Shown here piece by piece: positions 1 to 8,900 of a DNA stretch of 14,407 nucleotides. This DNA is from Savagea sp. (GTDB lineage Bacteria > Bacillota > Bacilli > Bacillales_A > Planococcaceae). Numbering within the stretch: the stretch's first letter is position 1; every line of letters starts with the position of its first letter. The DNA is taken from the NCBI GenBank assembly GCA_030147435.1, contig JASKZX010000069.1, positions 1 through 14,407 on the forward strand, given 5' to 3'. The notes beneath the pieces were generated by a model. The model saw only the letters and a list, made by a program, of their open reading frames with translations, was not told the DNA's origin and did no database searches. The position numbers were made by a program, and so were the translations under genes.

Positions 1-924
1 GAAGTCGCTTTGCAAATCGGCGCAGCGGTACTTGTAACAGGTGGGTTTGACACGTCAGAAGAAGTCAAACGATTAGCAGATACGTATGATTTACCCATCA
101 TTTCGACGAGTTATGACACATTTACAGTAGCGACGATGCTAAATCGAGCGATTTATGACCAATTGATCGAAAAAGATATTTTACTCGTTGAAGATATTTT
201 AACACCTCGAGAAAAAACAGTCGTTTTACATCCAGAACAAACGATTGGTGAATTTAATCAAATGAATCATAAGGCGACACATACAGGGTACCCAGTCGTT
301 GATCAAACGAATCGTCTCGTCGGTATTATGACTTCACGCGATGCAGTCGGTCGAGAAGAGCATGAACGAATTGCTGATGTTATGACAGAAAATGCAGTAA
401 CAGTAACAGAGAAAATGAGTGTCGCATCTGCAGGACATAGCATGATTTGGGAAGGTGTTCACATTACACCAGTTGTAGATGATAATCATCAATTACGCGG
501 TATTATTAGTCGTCAAGACGTTTTAAAAGCTTTCCAAATGGTTCAAAAGCAACCTCAACAAGGAGAGACGATTGATGATATCGTTCGTACACAAGTAGAG
601 ACAATCGAAGGTGAACGATACGCGGTGAAGTTTAATGTCGTTCCACAACTCACGAACCAATTCGGATCACTATCTTACGGTGCCTTTATGACATTAATAA
701 CGGAAGTGAGTAGCCGGTTATTAAAGTTGAATAACCGAGGAGAAGGTGTGCCTGAAAATGTTACAGTTTACTTTATGAAACATGTGCAATTAGGAAGTGA
801 AGTCGTCATTCGACCGACGATTTTACATTTGAGTCGTCGTTTTATGAAGGTTGACTTTGAATTTATGAAAGGTCGCGATATTGTCGCTAAAGCACTCGTG
901 ATGTATCAAATGTTTGATCGATAA
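1..924 (+). CDS. ytoI: YtoI-like DRTGG/CBS/hotdog protein, 5'-truncated by window edge
   Basis: The frame is open from base 1 (Glu-Val-Ala-Leu...), so the TTG at 10 is an internal Leu codon and not a start. About 307 codons are visible; the family is usually about 440 residues, so the N-terminal helix-turn-helix and part of the DRTGG domain lie outside the window. Visible codons 4-60 are the end of the DRTGG domain (VTGGFDTS, STSYDTFTVATM). Codons about 65-120 form CBS domain 1 (TGYPVVD..NRLVGIMTSRD) and about 125-180 CBS domain 2 (ITPVVDDNHQLRGIISRQD). Codons about 205-307 match the hotdog-fold (thioesterase-like) C-terminal domain. CBS pairs generally bind adenine nucleotides, so a regulatory, ligand-sensing role is inferred; the family has no firm function. 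It is convergent with ytpI, as in B. subtilis. Confidence 0.9.
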   Translation, partial: EVALQIGAAVLVTGGFDTSEEVKRLADTYDLPIISTSYDTFTVATMLNRAIYDQLIEKDILLVEDILTPREKTVVLHPEQTIGEFNQMNHKATHTGYPVVDQTNRLVGIMTSRDAVGREEHERIADVMTENAVTVTEKMSVASAGHSMIWEGVHITPVVDDNHQLRGIISRQDVLKAFQMVQKQPQQGETIDDIVRTQVETIEGERYAVKFNVVPQLTNQFGSLSYGAFMTLITEVSSRLLKLNNRGEGVPENVTVYFMKHVQLGSEVVIRPTILHLSRRFMKVDFEFMKGRDIVAKALVMYQMFDR

Positions 925-951
925 AAAAGCTACTCCTTTTATAGAGTAGCT
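923..951 (-). terminator. Rho-independent terminator of ytpI, starting in its stop codon
   Basis: AGCTACTC (928-935) and GAGTAGCT (944-951) form a perfect 8-bp stem with an 8-nt loop. Read on the minus strand the stem is followed by a run of T (the A run at 923-928). No T run follows on the plus strand, so it best serves ytpI. The ytpI stop codon (952-950) sits in the 5' arm, and the T tract reaches the ytoI stop codon (922-924). Confidence 0.8.
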
Positions 952-1249
952 ACTTACGATACGCTTCAATACGCGCCTTTTTTTGCATGAAATACATGAT
1001 GAAAATGACAACCCCTGCAACACTGAATAGTCCACCGGCGATTTGCATAACAATTGTTACTTCAGGAAGTAAGACGAAGTGTAATAAGCCGAACGATAAT
1101 AAAATTGCGCCGAGCGCCATCCCAGCAGTGCTATTATGAATCATTGCGGCTTGTTCATTCGTATCGATCAGTTTGTTTCGCTTTCTACGATAAAATAAAT
1201 ACGCCATGAATGAACCGATAAGAAAGCCTAGAAATAAAGGTTTTAACAT
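950..1249 (-). CDS. ytpI: YtpI family small membrane protein
   Basis: This is a 99-residue protein, close to the about 100 residues of B. subtilis YtpI, and it has the same position and orientation (convergent with ytoI, divergent from nrnA). Three hydrophobic segments are visible: residues about 3-19, 42-62 and 66-87. A basic stretch (YRRKRNK) follows the first and a basic tail (KKARIEAYRK) ends the protein, so an inner-membrane protein with little soluble mass is expected. Function is unknown in the family. The ATG at 1249-1247 is preceded on the minus strand by AAAGGA at a good distance. The assignment rests on size, topology and synteny more than on diagnostic residues. Confidence 0.8.
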   Translation of the reverse strand: MLKPLFLGFLIGSFMAYLFYRRKRNKLIDTNEQAAMIHNSTAGMALGAILLSFGLLHFVLLPEVTIVMQIAGGLFSVAGVVIFIMYFMQKKARIEAYRK

Positions 1250-1260
1250 AGTGAGACGTC

Positions 1261-1274
1261 CTTTCTATAGAAAG
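1261..1274. repeat. 14-bp perfect palindrome in ytpI leader
   Basis: CTTTCTATAGAAAG is fully self-complementary. It lies between the predicted ytpI promoter and its start codon, and its end contributes the AAAG of the ytpI ribosome binding site on the minus strand. It could be a repressor site or a small hairpin; neither is shown. Confidence 0.4.
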
Positions 1275-1286
1275 TTGTTTGTAAAT

Positions 1287-1317
1287 AGTATACCACAGTG
1301 AAGAAAAGACATAACAA
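1287..1317 (-). promoter_or_regulatory. Predicted extended -10 promoter for ytpI
   Basis: On the minus strand TGGTATACT gives an extended -10 (TGn at 1295-1293, TATACT at 1292-1287). TTGTTA (1317-1312) is a possible -35 at a long 19-nt spacing. Transcription would begin near 1280, leaving a leader of about 30 nt. No equally good plus-strand promoter for nrnA was seen between ytpI and nrnA. Confidence 0.5.
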
Positions 1318-1331
1318 GTAGTAGAGTGAAT

Positions 1332-1396
1332 AAAGGAGGGAAGCGGTGAATAATCATCGCGCTCAACATGAAAAAAGAAATTTTAAATATTATTGA
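1332..1396 (+). other. Strong RBS with 16-codon GTG mini-ORF overlapping the nrnA start
   Basis: AAAGGAGGG (1332-1340) is 5 nt from a GTG at 1346-1348, which opens a 16-codon frame ending at TGA 1394-1396, inside nrnA in another frame. The nrnA ATG at 1368 lies 27 nt past this ribosome binding site and has none of its own. The mini-ORF may be a leader peptide coupling translation to nrnA. Alternatively, a one-base difference here may hide a slightly longer nrnA N-terminus. Confidence 0.35.
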
Positions 1397-2318
1397 AAAA
1401 TATGAGACGATTATCGTCGTTCGTCACGTTCGTCCCGACCCAGATGCTTACGGTTCTCAAGTAGGTTTAAAAACAATTTTACAACATAACTATCCAGAGA
1501 AAAAAGTGTACGCGGATGGTACACATGATCCTTCACTTACGTATTTAGCAATCCAAGATGAAGTCGCGCCGGAAACATATGAAGGAGCACTCGTCATTGT
1601 AACGGACACAGGAAATACAGAACGCATCGATAGTGCACATTATGAAAAAGCAGCATTCGTTTTAAAAATTGATCATCACCCAGATGTCGACCAGTACGGA
1701 GATTACCGATATGTCGACACATCAGCTAGCTCGACATCTGAAATTATTTATCAATTGTTTGAACTCGGAGAAAAAGAAAAAGGATGGACGTTTCCACAAG
1801 AAGCGGCTCGTTTACTTTATGCAGGAATTGTCGGAGATACGGGACGCTTTTTATTCCCGAGCACGACAAATGAAACATTTCGTGTAGCAAGCGAATTAAT
1901 TCGCTACGAGTTTGACCGTTCTGCTCTTTACGATGCAATGTATGAAGTGAGCCGAAAAGTATTGAAACTTGAAGGCTACATTTTACAAAACTTTGAGATG
2001 AATGAAGATGGTGCAGCTTATATTAAAGTAGATCGCAAATTGCTTGAGCAGTTTGACTTAACGGCGAATGAAACGTCTCAACTCGTCGGTTCATTAGGAA
2101 ATGTAGAAGGTATTTGCGCATGGGTGATGTTTATTGAAGAAGAGTCTGGTTGGATTCGTGTTCGTTTCCGCTCAAAAGGTCCGACAATTAATACGATTGC
2201 GGCGAAATATAATGGCGGTGGACACCGACTCGCTTCAGGAGCTGCCATCCCATCGTGGGACGTAGCAGAAGAAATTATTCAAGATATTCAAGACGTATGT
2301 AGAAACGTCTCAATTTGA
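1368..2318 (+). CDS. nrnA: NrnA, DHH/DHHA1 oligoribonuclease and pAp phosphatase
   Basis: A 316-residue DHH-family phosphoesterase. In Bacillus, NrnA degrades very short RNAs (nanoRNAs) to mononucleotides and dephosphorylates 3'-phosphoadenosine 5'-phosphate, in the cytoplasm with Mn2+. All metal motifs are visible: H20 with D24 and D26 (HVRPDPDAYGSQ), D80 (VTDTGN), D102-H103-H104 (the DHH signature) and D157 (GIVGDTGRF). The C-terminal DHHA1 substrate-binding domain has GGGH at 283-286. Length equals the family norm. The ATG at 1368 gives the N-terminus expected from B. subtilis (MK.E.I...), but it lacks an adjacent ribosome binding site; the strong one upstream serves an overlapping GTG mini-ORF. 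dnaE follows after 16 nt, so the two are probably co-transcribed. Confidence 0.93.
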   Translation: MKKEILNIIEKYETIIVVRHVRPDPDAYGSQVGLKTILQHNYPEKKVYADGTHDPSLTYLAIQDEVAPETYEGALVIVTDTGNTERIDSAHYEKAAFVLKIDHHPDVDQYGDYRYVDTSASSTSEIIYQLFELGEKEKGWTFPQEAARLLYAGIVGDTGRFLFPSTTNETFRVASELIRYEFDRSALYDAMYEVSRKVLKLEGYILQNFEMNEDGAAYIKVDRKLLEQFDLTANETSQLVGSLGNVEGICAWVMFIEEESGWIRVRFRSKGPTINTIAAKYNGGGHRLASGAAIPSWDVAEEIIQDIQDVCRNVSI

Positions 2319-2334
2319 TAAAGGAGGAATTCGT

Positions 2335-5300
2335 ATGACGCTCTATTATCCGCACGTTGTTACGGGCGCTCATTTATTACAAAGTACGATTTCCTTACAA
2401 AGACTAGCCCCTCTTCTATCGGAACGAGGGGCTCGTTTCGTAGGAGTCGTTCATCCGACACTGTACGGAATCAAAGAGATTTATGAAACGTTACGTGCTG
2501 TTACCAATGTCGGTATCGGATTAGAAGTTGTAGTAGAACACGAAGGGTATTCGTATAAGGTGTATGTTTATGCGAAAGATGAACATGGCTATCAGTCCCT
2601 TGTCAAGATGAGTAGCGCTGTCATGATGACAGAAGATAAGAAAATACCGTTTCGTTGGTTTCAAGCCTATCGTAAACATTGCATCACAGTCATTCCTTGG
2701 GAAGATGCTACGTGGCAAAATGGTGGGATCGATAGTATTTATCCATTTATAGATGAAGGAAATAGTTATATCGCAATGTCGAGAAGTTTTATCGACGAAG
2801 CGGTAGAAGAAGAAGTAGAACTCATCAGCGAGCAGCATGACTTGCCGATCATCGCTTGGCATACTGCTCGATATATCGAGCGATTGGAACGTGCAAGTTA
2901 TGACATTTTACAAATGATTGATCGTGGAGAGACGGTCTCGACGTATGTGCCAGAAGAAAAAGATGAATCATTGCTCGAAGAAGAGGAGTTCCTTCAGCGG
3001 TTTAATGGTCAGCCGAAATGGTTAGAAAATCTTGCCACCTTCGCCGAACGATGTACGCTTCAATTGACGTTTCACCAAAAACCTACTTTACCGGTATATC
3101 CAAAATTAAAAGAAGAAGAAAAAGTGCCGTACTTAGTAAATGTCGTTCGAAATCGATTAAAACAATTAAACAAATGGAATACTCGTTACGAAAAGAGAAT
3201 GACAGATGAATTAGCAGTCATTCAACAGATGGGGTTTGTCGATTACTTTTTAATCGTTTCGGATATCGTTCGCTTTGCAGAGAGTGAACATATTTTAACA
3301 GGGCCGGGTCGGGGTTCATCAGCGAGTTCGTTAATTGCGTATGGGTTACATATTACAGATGTCGATCCTTTAGAGTACGATTTATTATTCGACCGCTTTT
3401 TAAATCGAGAGCGCGTTCATTTACCAGATATCGATGTCGACTTTGAAGATTACCGACGGACAGAGATTTTAAAATATATTGAACAAACGTATGGGAAAGA
3501 GCGTGTCGCTCAAATTGCAACGTTTGGAACGATGACGATGAAGTCTGTGTTACGCAACGTGTTTCGAGTGTATGAATGTCCGAAAGAAGAAGTCGATGTA
3601 TTGATGGCGCTCGTAGAAGAAAGTCGAGCAAAAACTGTAAAAGGTGCTGTGCAATACGGACCGATTCGAACGTGGCTACAAGCGAATGAACAATACGTGC
3701 CACTCATTGAGCATGCACTCGTTTTAGAAGGATTTCCTCGAAATGTATCGACTCACGCAGCAGGTATTGTGATAGCGAAAGACCCACTCGTTCCGAAGAT
3801 ACCGGTTCAACGTGGAAATGACGTTACATTTATGACGCAATGGGCAATGGATGATGTTGAACGAAGTGGTTTCGTAAAATTTGATATTTTAGGTTTAACG
3901 AATTTAACGCTTCTTCGTAATATGATTCAATATATTGCTCCTCAACAGTCGCCGAAACAGTTTTTAGAACAAATTCCGCTCGATGATGAAAAAACATTCG
4001 AGTTATTTCAACGAGGAGAAACAGATGGTATTTTCCAATTTGAATCGCGCGGGATGAAAGAAGCTTTACAACTCGTTCAGCCAACGACGTTTGCACATTT
4101 ATATGCGGTGAACGCACTCTATCGTCCAGGCCCGATGGAGTCAATTCCTTTATATGCCGCGAGAAAAAATGGAGAACAACCGATTCCGAAAACAGTTCCT
4201 CTCTTAGATGAAGTATTAAAAGAAACGTATGGATTATTCGTCTATCAAGAGCAAGTGATGCAAGTAGCCGTCCGTATTGGCGGATTCCGATTTTCAGAAG
4301 CAGACCTTTTCAGACGAGCATTAATGGAAAATGATCAAAAGAAAATGAATCAATTTCACGAGAAGTTTATGCAAGGAGCACGTACGCAAGGATATACAGA
4401 CGAACAAAGCGTGATGATCTTTGAAGAAATGCGTACATTTGCTCAATATAGTTTCCCGAAAGGACACGCGGTCGCTTATTCGAAAATTGCTTATTGGCTC
4501 GCTTATTTGAATGTCCATTACCCAGCAGCTTTTTATGCAGCAAACTTAAGTGCATCGGTAAGTGATGACATTCAATCGGCTCGTTACGTCTTACGTGCAA
4601 AAGAGCGAGGGATTCAATTTCTTCCACCTTCCGCCGCATTTGGTCGTGGGATTTATGAAGTTATTGATGAACGAACGATCCGTACAGGTTTGTACGCAGT
4701 GAAATATTTACCGAAAACATTTTACACGCATTTATGGGAAAAACGAGACGAATGGAAAGCAGTCTCCCCGAAAACATTTTTTGATTGGACACGTTTAATG
4801 AAAGATGAACTTACCGAAGAGCGTCTTATCCATTTAATTGACGCAGGAGCATTCGATGATTTTCAAGTATCTCGCGACGTGTTACGTGCGAGTGTAGAAG
4901 TCGCGCTTCAAGATGCAAGGTTTCCGATGTATGGGCATCCGAAATTTAAGGAACCGAAGCAGCAACGTTCAATGATTGAAATTGTAGAAGCAGAAAAAGA
5001 AGTATTGCCGTTTTATATATCGGACCACCCGGTAGCTATTTACCGCGAGGAGATGAAGAAGGATTATATGCGTGTAATAGAACTTCTCGATTTCGTAGAA
5101 GGGACTCCTATCCAACTTTATGGCAAAGTCGAAGAAGTACGAACATTACGTACGAAAAAAGGAGAAGAGATGGCTTTTATGGAAGTGTCTGATGAAACAG
5201 GTTCGGTAGAATGTACAATTTTCCCACGTATTTATAAACGATGGACGAAAAAGTTATACCCTGATTTATTTGTAGAGGTTGTAGGGAAAGTTGATGTCTA

Positions 5301-5370
5301 TCGCGGAATGAAAAAAGTAGTCGTTGATCAATTAAATGTTTATGAAAAAGGATTACCTCTTTACGAGTAA
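2335..5370 (+). CDS. dnaE: DNA polymerase III alpha subunit, DnaE type (short form)
   Basis: Family C replicative polymerase, the second alpha subunit beside PolC in Firmicutes, which extends primers on the lagging strand. The catalytic aspartates are present: D365 and D367 in PDIDVDF, and D517 in VKFDILGL. The nucleotide-site motif GPGRGSS is at 323-329. The later polymerase core is recognisable (ALYRPGPME, YGLFVYQEQVMQVA, FPKGHAVAYS), then a helix-hairpin-helix region and an OB fold from about residue 926 (IQLYGKVEEVRTL). At 1011 residues it is about 100 shorter than B. subtilis DnaE (about 1115), ending soon after the OB fold. The N-terminal PHP domain is degenerate: in place of the H..VHSGYSLL-type start it has PHVVTGAHLL, and GVVHPTLYG replaces the LTDEN-type segment. 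No PHP-linked exonuclease or metal site is therefore expected. AAAGGAGG (2320-2327) precedes the ATG by 7 nt. Confidence 0.95.
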   Translation: MTLYYPHVVTGAHLLQSTISLQRLAPLLSERGARFVGVVHPTLYGIKEIYETLRAVTNVGIGLEVVVEHEGYSYKVYVYAKDEHGYQSLVKMSSAVMMTEDKKIPFRWFQAYRKHCITVIPWEDATWQNGGIDSIYPFIDEGNSYIAMSRSFIDEAVEEEVELISEQHDLPIIAWHTARYIERLERASYDILQMIDRGETVSTYVPEEKDESLLEEEEFLQRFNGQPKWLENLATFAERCTLQLTFHQKPTLPVYPKLKEEEKVPYLVNVVRNRLKQLNKWNTRYEKRMTDELAVIQQMGFVDYFLIVSDIVRFAESEHILTGPGRGSSASSLIAYGLHITDVDPLEYDLLFDRFLNRERVHLPDIDVDFEDYRRTEILKYIEQTYGKERVAQIATFGTMTMKSVLRNVFRVYECPKEEVDVLMALVEESRAKTVKGAVQYGPIRTWLQANEQYVPLIEHALVLEGFPRNVSTHAAGIVIAKDPLVPKIPVQRGNDVTFMTQWAMDDVERSGFVKFDILGLTNLTLLRNMIQYIAPQQSPKQFLEQIPLDDEKTFELFQRGETDGIFQFESRGMKEALQLVQPTTFAHLYAVNALYRPGPMESIPLYAARKNGEQPIPKTVPLLDEVLKETYGLFVYQEQVMQVAVRIGGFRFSEADLFRRALMENDQKKMNQFHEKFMQGARTQGYTDEQSVMIFEEMRTFAQYSFPKGHAVAYSKIAYWLAYLNVHYPAAFYAANLSASVSDDIQSARYVLRAKERGIQFLPPSAAFGRGIYEVIDERTIRTGLYAVKYLPKTFYTHLWEKRDEWKAVSPKTFFDWTRLMKDELTEERLIHLIDAGAFDDFQVSRDVLRASVEVALQDARFPMYGHPKFKEPKQQRSMIEIVEAEKEVLPFYISDHPVAIYREEMKKDYMRVIELLDFVEGTPIQLYGKVEEVRTLRTKKGEEMAFMEVSDETGSVECTIFPRIYKRWTKKLYPDLFVEVVGKVDVYRGMKKVVVDQLNVYEKGLPLYE

Positions 5371-5388
5371 TCGAAAATTCGTTATGAT
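5361..5388 (+). promoter_or_regulatory. Predicted promoter of the GntR regulator-accDA operon
   Basis: TATGAT (5383-5388) is a good -10, with TTACGA (5361-5366) as a weak -35 at 16 nt, inside the end of dnaE. Transcription would start near 5395, so the palindrome at 5400-5414 would lie just past the start point. There is no terminator between dnaE and this promoter, so dnaE read-through is also possible. Confidence 0.45.
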
Positions 5389-5399
5389 AATAATAGAAA

Positions 5400-5414
5400 A
5401 GTGGTCAGACCACT
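5400..5414. promoter_or_regulatory. GntR/FadR-type operator palindrome AGTGGTCAGACCACT
   Basis: A perfect 7+1+7 dyad lies 20 bases before the GTG start of the adjacent GntR-family regulator. Its core GGTCnGACC matches the TGGTCnGACCA-type operators known for the FadR subfamily of GntR regulators (for example E. coli FadR). Its place at the predicted transcription start suggests that the regulator represses its own operon, including accDA. Confidence 0.75.
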
Positions 5415-5433
5415 CAAGAAATGAGGGAAAGTA

Positions 5434-6096
5434 GTGGCAGTTAGCGGCCGTTCAGATAAAGGTTTTTTACAAGTTGTAAAACAAATACAAAAAATTATCG
5501 ATGAAGAACAAATCCAAATTGGTGAAAAGTTACCTTCCGAACGAAAACTTGCTGAAAAGTTAGAAGTAGGGCGTTCGAGTGTTCGTGAAGCATTGCGTAG
5601 TTTAGAACTTCTCGGACTCATTGAAACGAGACGCGGCGAAGGAACCTTTTTAGCAGATTTCAAAAAGCATCAACTCGTCGAAGTACTTGCGACATTTATT
5701 ATGCAGCAATCGAAATCATATGAAGATGTGATTGCTACTCGAAGAATGCATGAACGAACAGCGGTTGAATATATTTGTGCTCACCCGCACTGTCGATTAC
5801 TTCCTGTTTGGGAAAGTTTGTATTATAAGTTACAAGAAGAGGGAACGATTTTACGAGAAGACGTGTTTCGTGAAATGATCATCGCAACAGAAAATCGTCT
5901 CGCTTTAAAAATATGGTTTTTATTAAAACAATATAGCCGCGTGCCTTTTTCACAAATGACGACAGAAGAAGAACAAGAGTATGTGAAAGCATTACTTGTA
6001 AATCTTGCACTCGGAAAACGGAAGGAAGCTGTAGAAGCCTATGAACAATGGATTGATACAATCGAAGAAGGTGGAGGAAGAACCAATGATTCGTAA
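5434..6096 (+). CDS. FadR-subfamily GntR transcriptional regulator, linked to accDA
   Basis: A 220-residue DNA-binding protein. Residues about 11-73 are the GntR winged helix ([42 protein letters not shown]). Residues about 75-215 form an all-helical FCD-like effector domain. The histidines that bind metal in typical FCD domains are not seen: DVFREMI (143-149) has Arg where the family often has His, and the final helix (YEQWID) also lacks one. A metal-free effector pocket is inferred. The GTG start at 5434 follows GAGG (5423-5426) at 7 nt. Its last 11 bases overlap accD, giving translational coupling. An operator-like palindrome precedes the gene. Control of fatty-acid precursor supply in response to an acyl-CoA, malonyl-CoA or a related metabolite is a reasonable inference; the ligand is unknown. 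Confidence 0.88.
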   Translation: MAVSGRSDKGFLQVVKQIQKIIDEEQIQIGEKLPSERKLAEKLEVGRSSVREALRSLELLGLIETRRGEGTFLADFKKHQLVEVLATFIMQQSKSYEDVIATRRMHERTAVEYICAHPHCRLLPVWESLYYKLQEEGTILREDVFREMIIATENRLALKIWFLLKQYSRVPFSQMTTEEEQEYVKALLVNLALGKRKEAVEAYEQWIDTIEEGGGRTNDS

Positions 6097-6940
6097 ATTA
6101 TTTCGTAAGCCGAAACAAGATGCAGTGACGATACCGTCAAAAGAAGCGACGAGTGATGTTCCTGCAGGGATTATGTCAAAGTGTCCAGAGTGTAAACATA
6201 TACTTTTAACGAAAGAGCTTGAAAAACAGCTGAAAGTTTGTCCGAAGTGTCATTACCATTTCCGTTTAACTGCTTATGAACGGATTGATCAACTCGTTGA
6301 TCGTCACAGTTTTGAAGAATTATTTGAAACATTAAATACAGAAAACCCTCTCAATTTCCCATCTTATGATGAAAAAGTGTTGAAAGACCAACAAAAAACT
6401 CAAATGAAAGAAGCAGTGATTACAGGGGTAGGAAAAATTAAAGGAAATCCAGTAGCACTTGCAGTCATGGATGCGCATTTTCGAATGGGGTCGATGGGTT
6501 CTGTCGTAGGAGAGAAAATTACGCGATTGATCGAATATGCGACGAAGCATCGATTACCTGTATTTATCTTTTCTGCTAGTGGGGGTGCGCGGATGCAAGA
6601 AGGAACGATTTCACTTATGCAAATGGCGAAAACGAGCGTGGCGCTTGAAAGGCATCACGCAGCGGGGCTCTTATATGTATCAATTTTAACAGACCCGACA
6701 ACAGGTGGAGTGTCTGCAAGCTTTGCGTCCGTAGGTGATATTAATATTGCTGAGCCAAATGCACTCATCGGTTTTGCGGGACGTCGTGTAATTGAACAAA
6801 CAGTGCGTGAAAAGTTACCGAAAAACTTCCAAACTGCTGAATTTTTACTCGAATGCGGTCAGTTAGATGACGTTGTATCGCGTCATTCGATGCGAAATTA
6901 TTTAGCGACTGTTTTAGCAATACATAAGGAGGAGAGCTAA
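6086..6940 (+). CDS. accD: Acetyl-CoA carboxylase carboxyltransferase beta subunit
   Basis: With AccA it forms the cytoplasmic carboxyltransferase that moves CO2 from biotin on BCCP to acetyl-CoA, giving malonyl-CoA, the committed step of fatty-acid synthesis. The N-terminal zinc ribbon is intact (C33, C36, C52, C55). The crotonase-fold core has [13 protein letters not shown] (132-144), SGGARMQEG (165-173) and [11 protein letters not shown] further on. It has 284 residues, against about 290 in B. subtilis. The start at 6086 is chosen because GGAGG (6073-6077) sits 8 nt before it and MIRKLF matches the family N-terminus; an in-frame ATG at 6041 would add 15 residues without a ribosome binding site. 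It overlaps the regulator by 11 nt and accA by 1 nt (TAATG). Confidence 0.96.
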   Translation: MIRKLFRKPKQDAVTIPSKEATSDVPAGIMSKCPECKHILLTKELEKQLKVCPKCHYHFRLTAYERIDQLVDRHSFEELFETLNTENPLNFPSYDEKVLKDQQKTQMKEAVITGVGKIKGNPVALAVMDAHFRMGSMGSVVGEKITRLIEYATKHRLPVFIFSASGGARMQEGTISLMQMAKTSVALERHHAAGLLYVSILTDPTTGGVSASFASVGDINIAEPNALIGFAGRRVIEQTVREKLPKNFQTAEFLLECGQLDDVVSRHSMRNYLATVLAIHKEES

Positions 6941-7890
6941 TGCGTGCCTTACCATTTGAAAAGCCAGTTGTTGTTTTGCGAGATAAAATTAGAGAGCTTG
7001 AACAATTTACAAAAGATAGCGACGTTGATTTAAGTGAAGAAATTAGTAATTTAAAAGAGCGTCTTGCGCGTTTAGAAGAAGACGTCTACGGCAATATGGG
7101 AACATGGGACAAAGTACAAGTTGCTCGTCATGCCGATCGTCCGACGACGAGAGATTACTTGCCTTTACTTTTCGATCACTTTTTAGAGATGAAAGGAGAT
7201 CGTTTATACGGTGAAGACCCTGCGATTATCGGAGGTATCGGTTTCTTTAACGAACGACCAGTCACTGTCATTGGTCATCAGCGAGGAAAAGATACGAAAG
7301 AAAATGTGTATCGTAACTTCGGAATGCCTCATCCAGAAGGGTATCGCAAAGCACTCCGTTTAATGACACAAGCAGAAAAATTTAAACGACCGATCATTTG
7401 CTTTATCGATACGAAAGGAGCTTATCCTGGAAAAGCAGCTGAAGAAAGAGGTCAAAGTGAAGCGATTGCTAGAAACTTAGTAGAAATGGCAGGTCTTACA
7501 GTACCAGTCGTCTCTATCGTAATCGGTGAAGGTGGAAGTGGAGGCGCTTTAGCATTAGGTGTAGCAAACGAAATTTATATGTTAGAACACGCGACGTATT
7601 CGGTCATTTCACCTGAAGGAGCTGCTTCGATTTTATGGAAAGATGCGAATTATTCTGAAGAAGCAGCTGAAGCATTAAAGATGACAGCTCAACATTTAGA
7701 AAAATTTGGTTTAATTCACGGAATCGTTCCTGAAGTGTTAGGTGGTGCGCATCAAGATGTGCATGAACAAGCAAGTTATTTAAAAGAGACGATTCAACAG
7801 TCACTCACTCGCTTAACGAAGCTATCGGAAGAAGAGCTCATTGAACATCGATATAATCATTTCCGTCAAATTGGTGTTTTTTCTGAATAA
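6940..7890 (+). CDS. accA: Acetyl-CoA carboxylase carboxyltransferase alpha subunit
   Basis: Partner of AccD in the carboxyltransferase half-reaction of acetyl-CoA carboxylase, and the subunit expected to carry much of the carboxybiotin site. It has 316 residues (B. subtilis about 325). The N-terminal helical region has [11 protein letters not shown] and [10 protein letters not shown] (residues 7-35). The crotonase-like core shows [11 protein letters not shown] (112-122), [16 protein letters not shown] (127-142), AYPG (161-164) and the glycine-rich GEGGSGGAL (196-204) that typically forms the oxyanion site. The ATG overlaps the accD stop by one base, with AGGAGGAG just upstream, so the two subunits are translationally coupled, which fits a fixed subunit ratio. 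No terminator separates it from pfkA. Confidence 0.96.
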   Translation: MRALPFEKPVVVLRDKIRELEQFTKDSDVDLSEEISNLKERLARLEEDVYGNMGTWDKVQVARHADRPTTRDYLPLLFDHFLEMKGDRLYGEDPAIIGGIGFFNERPVTVIGHQRGKDTKENVYRNFGMPHPEGYRKALRLMTQAEKFKRPIICFIDTKGAYPGKAAEERGQSEAIARNLVEMAGLTVPVVSIVIGEGGSGGALALGVANEIYMLEHATYSVISPEGAASILWKDANYSEEAAEALKMTAQHLEKFGLIHGIVPEVLGGAHQDVHEQASYLKETIQQSLTRLTKLSEEELIEHRYNHFRQIGVFSE

Positions 7891-7898
7891 AAATTATG

Positions 7899-7904
7899 TA
7901 TAAT
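7899..7904 (+). promoter_or_regulatory. Consensus -10 (TATAAT) upstream of pfkA
   Basis: A perfect TATAAT lies 36 bases before the pfkA start, in the 50-bp gap after accA. No good -35 is seen at 16-18 nt (only a T-rich stretch around 7877-7883), so strength is uncertain. It would let pfkA-pyk be transcribed separately from the acc operon. Confidence 0.45.
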
Positions 7905-7919
7905 AGCGACGATTGATGA

Positions 7920-8900
<981 letters not shown>

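Noticed and set aside
10..12. TTG at 10 as the ytoI start
   Set aside because: The frame is open to base 1 and the upstream residues continue the DRTGG domain; the gene simply enters from outside the window.
6041..6085. Earlier ATG for accD at 6041
   Set aside because: It would overlap the regulator by 56 nt with no ribosome binding site; GGAGG at 6073-6077 and the family N-terminus point to 6086.
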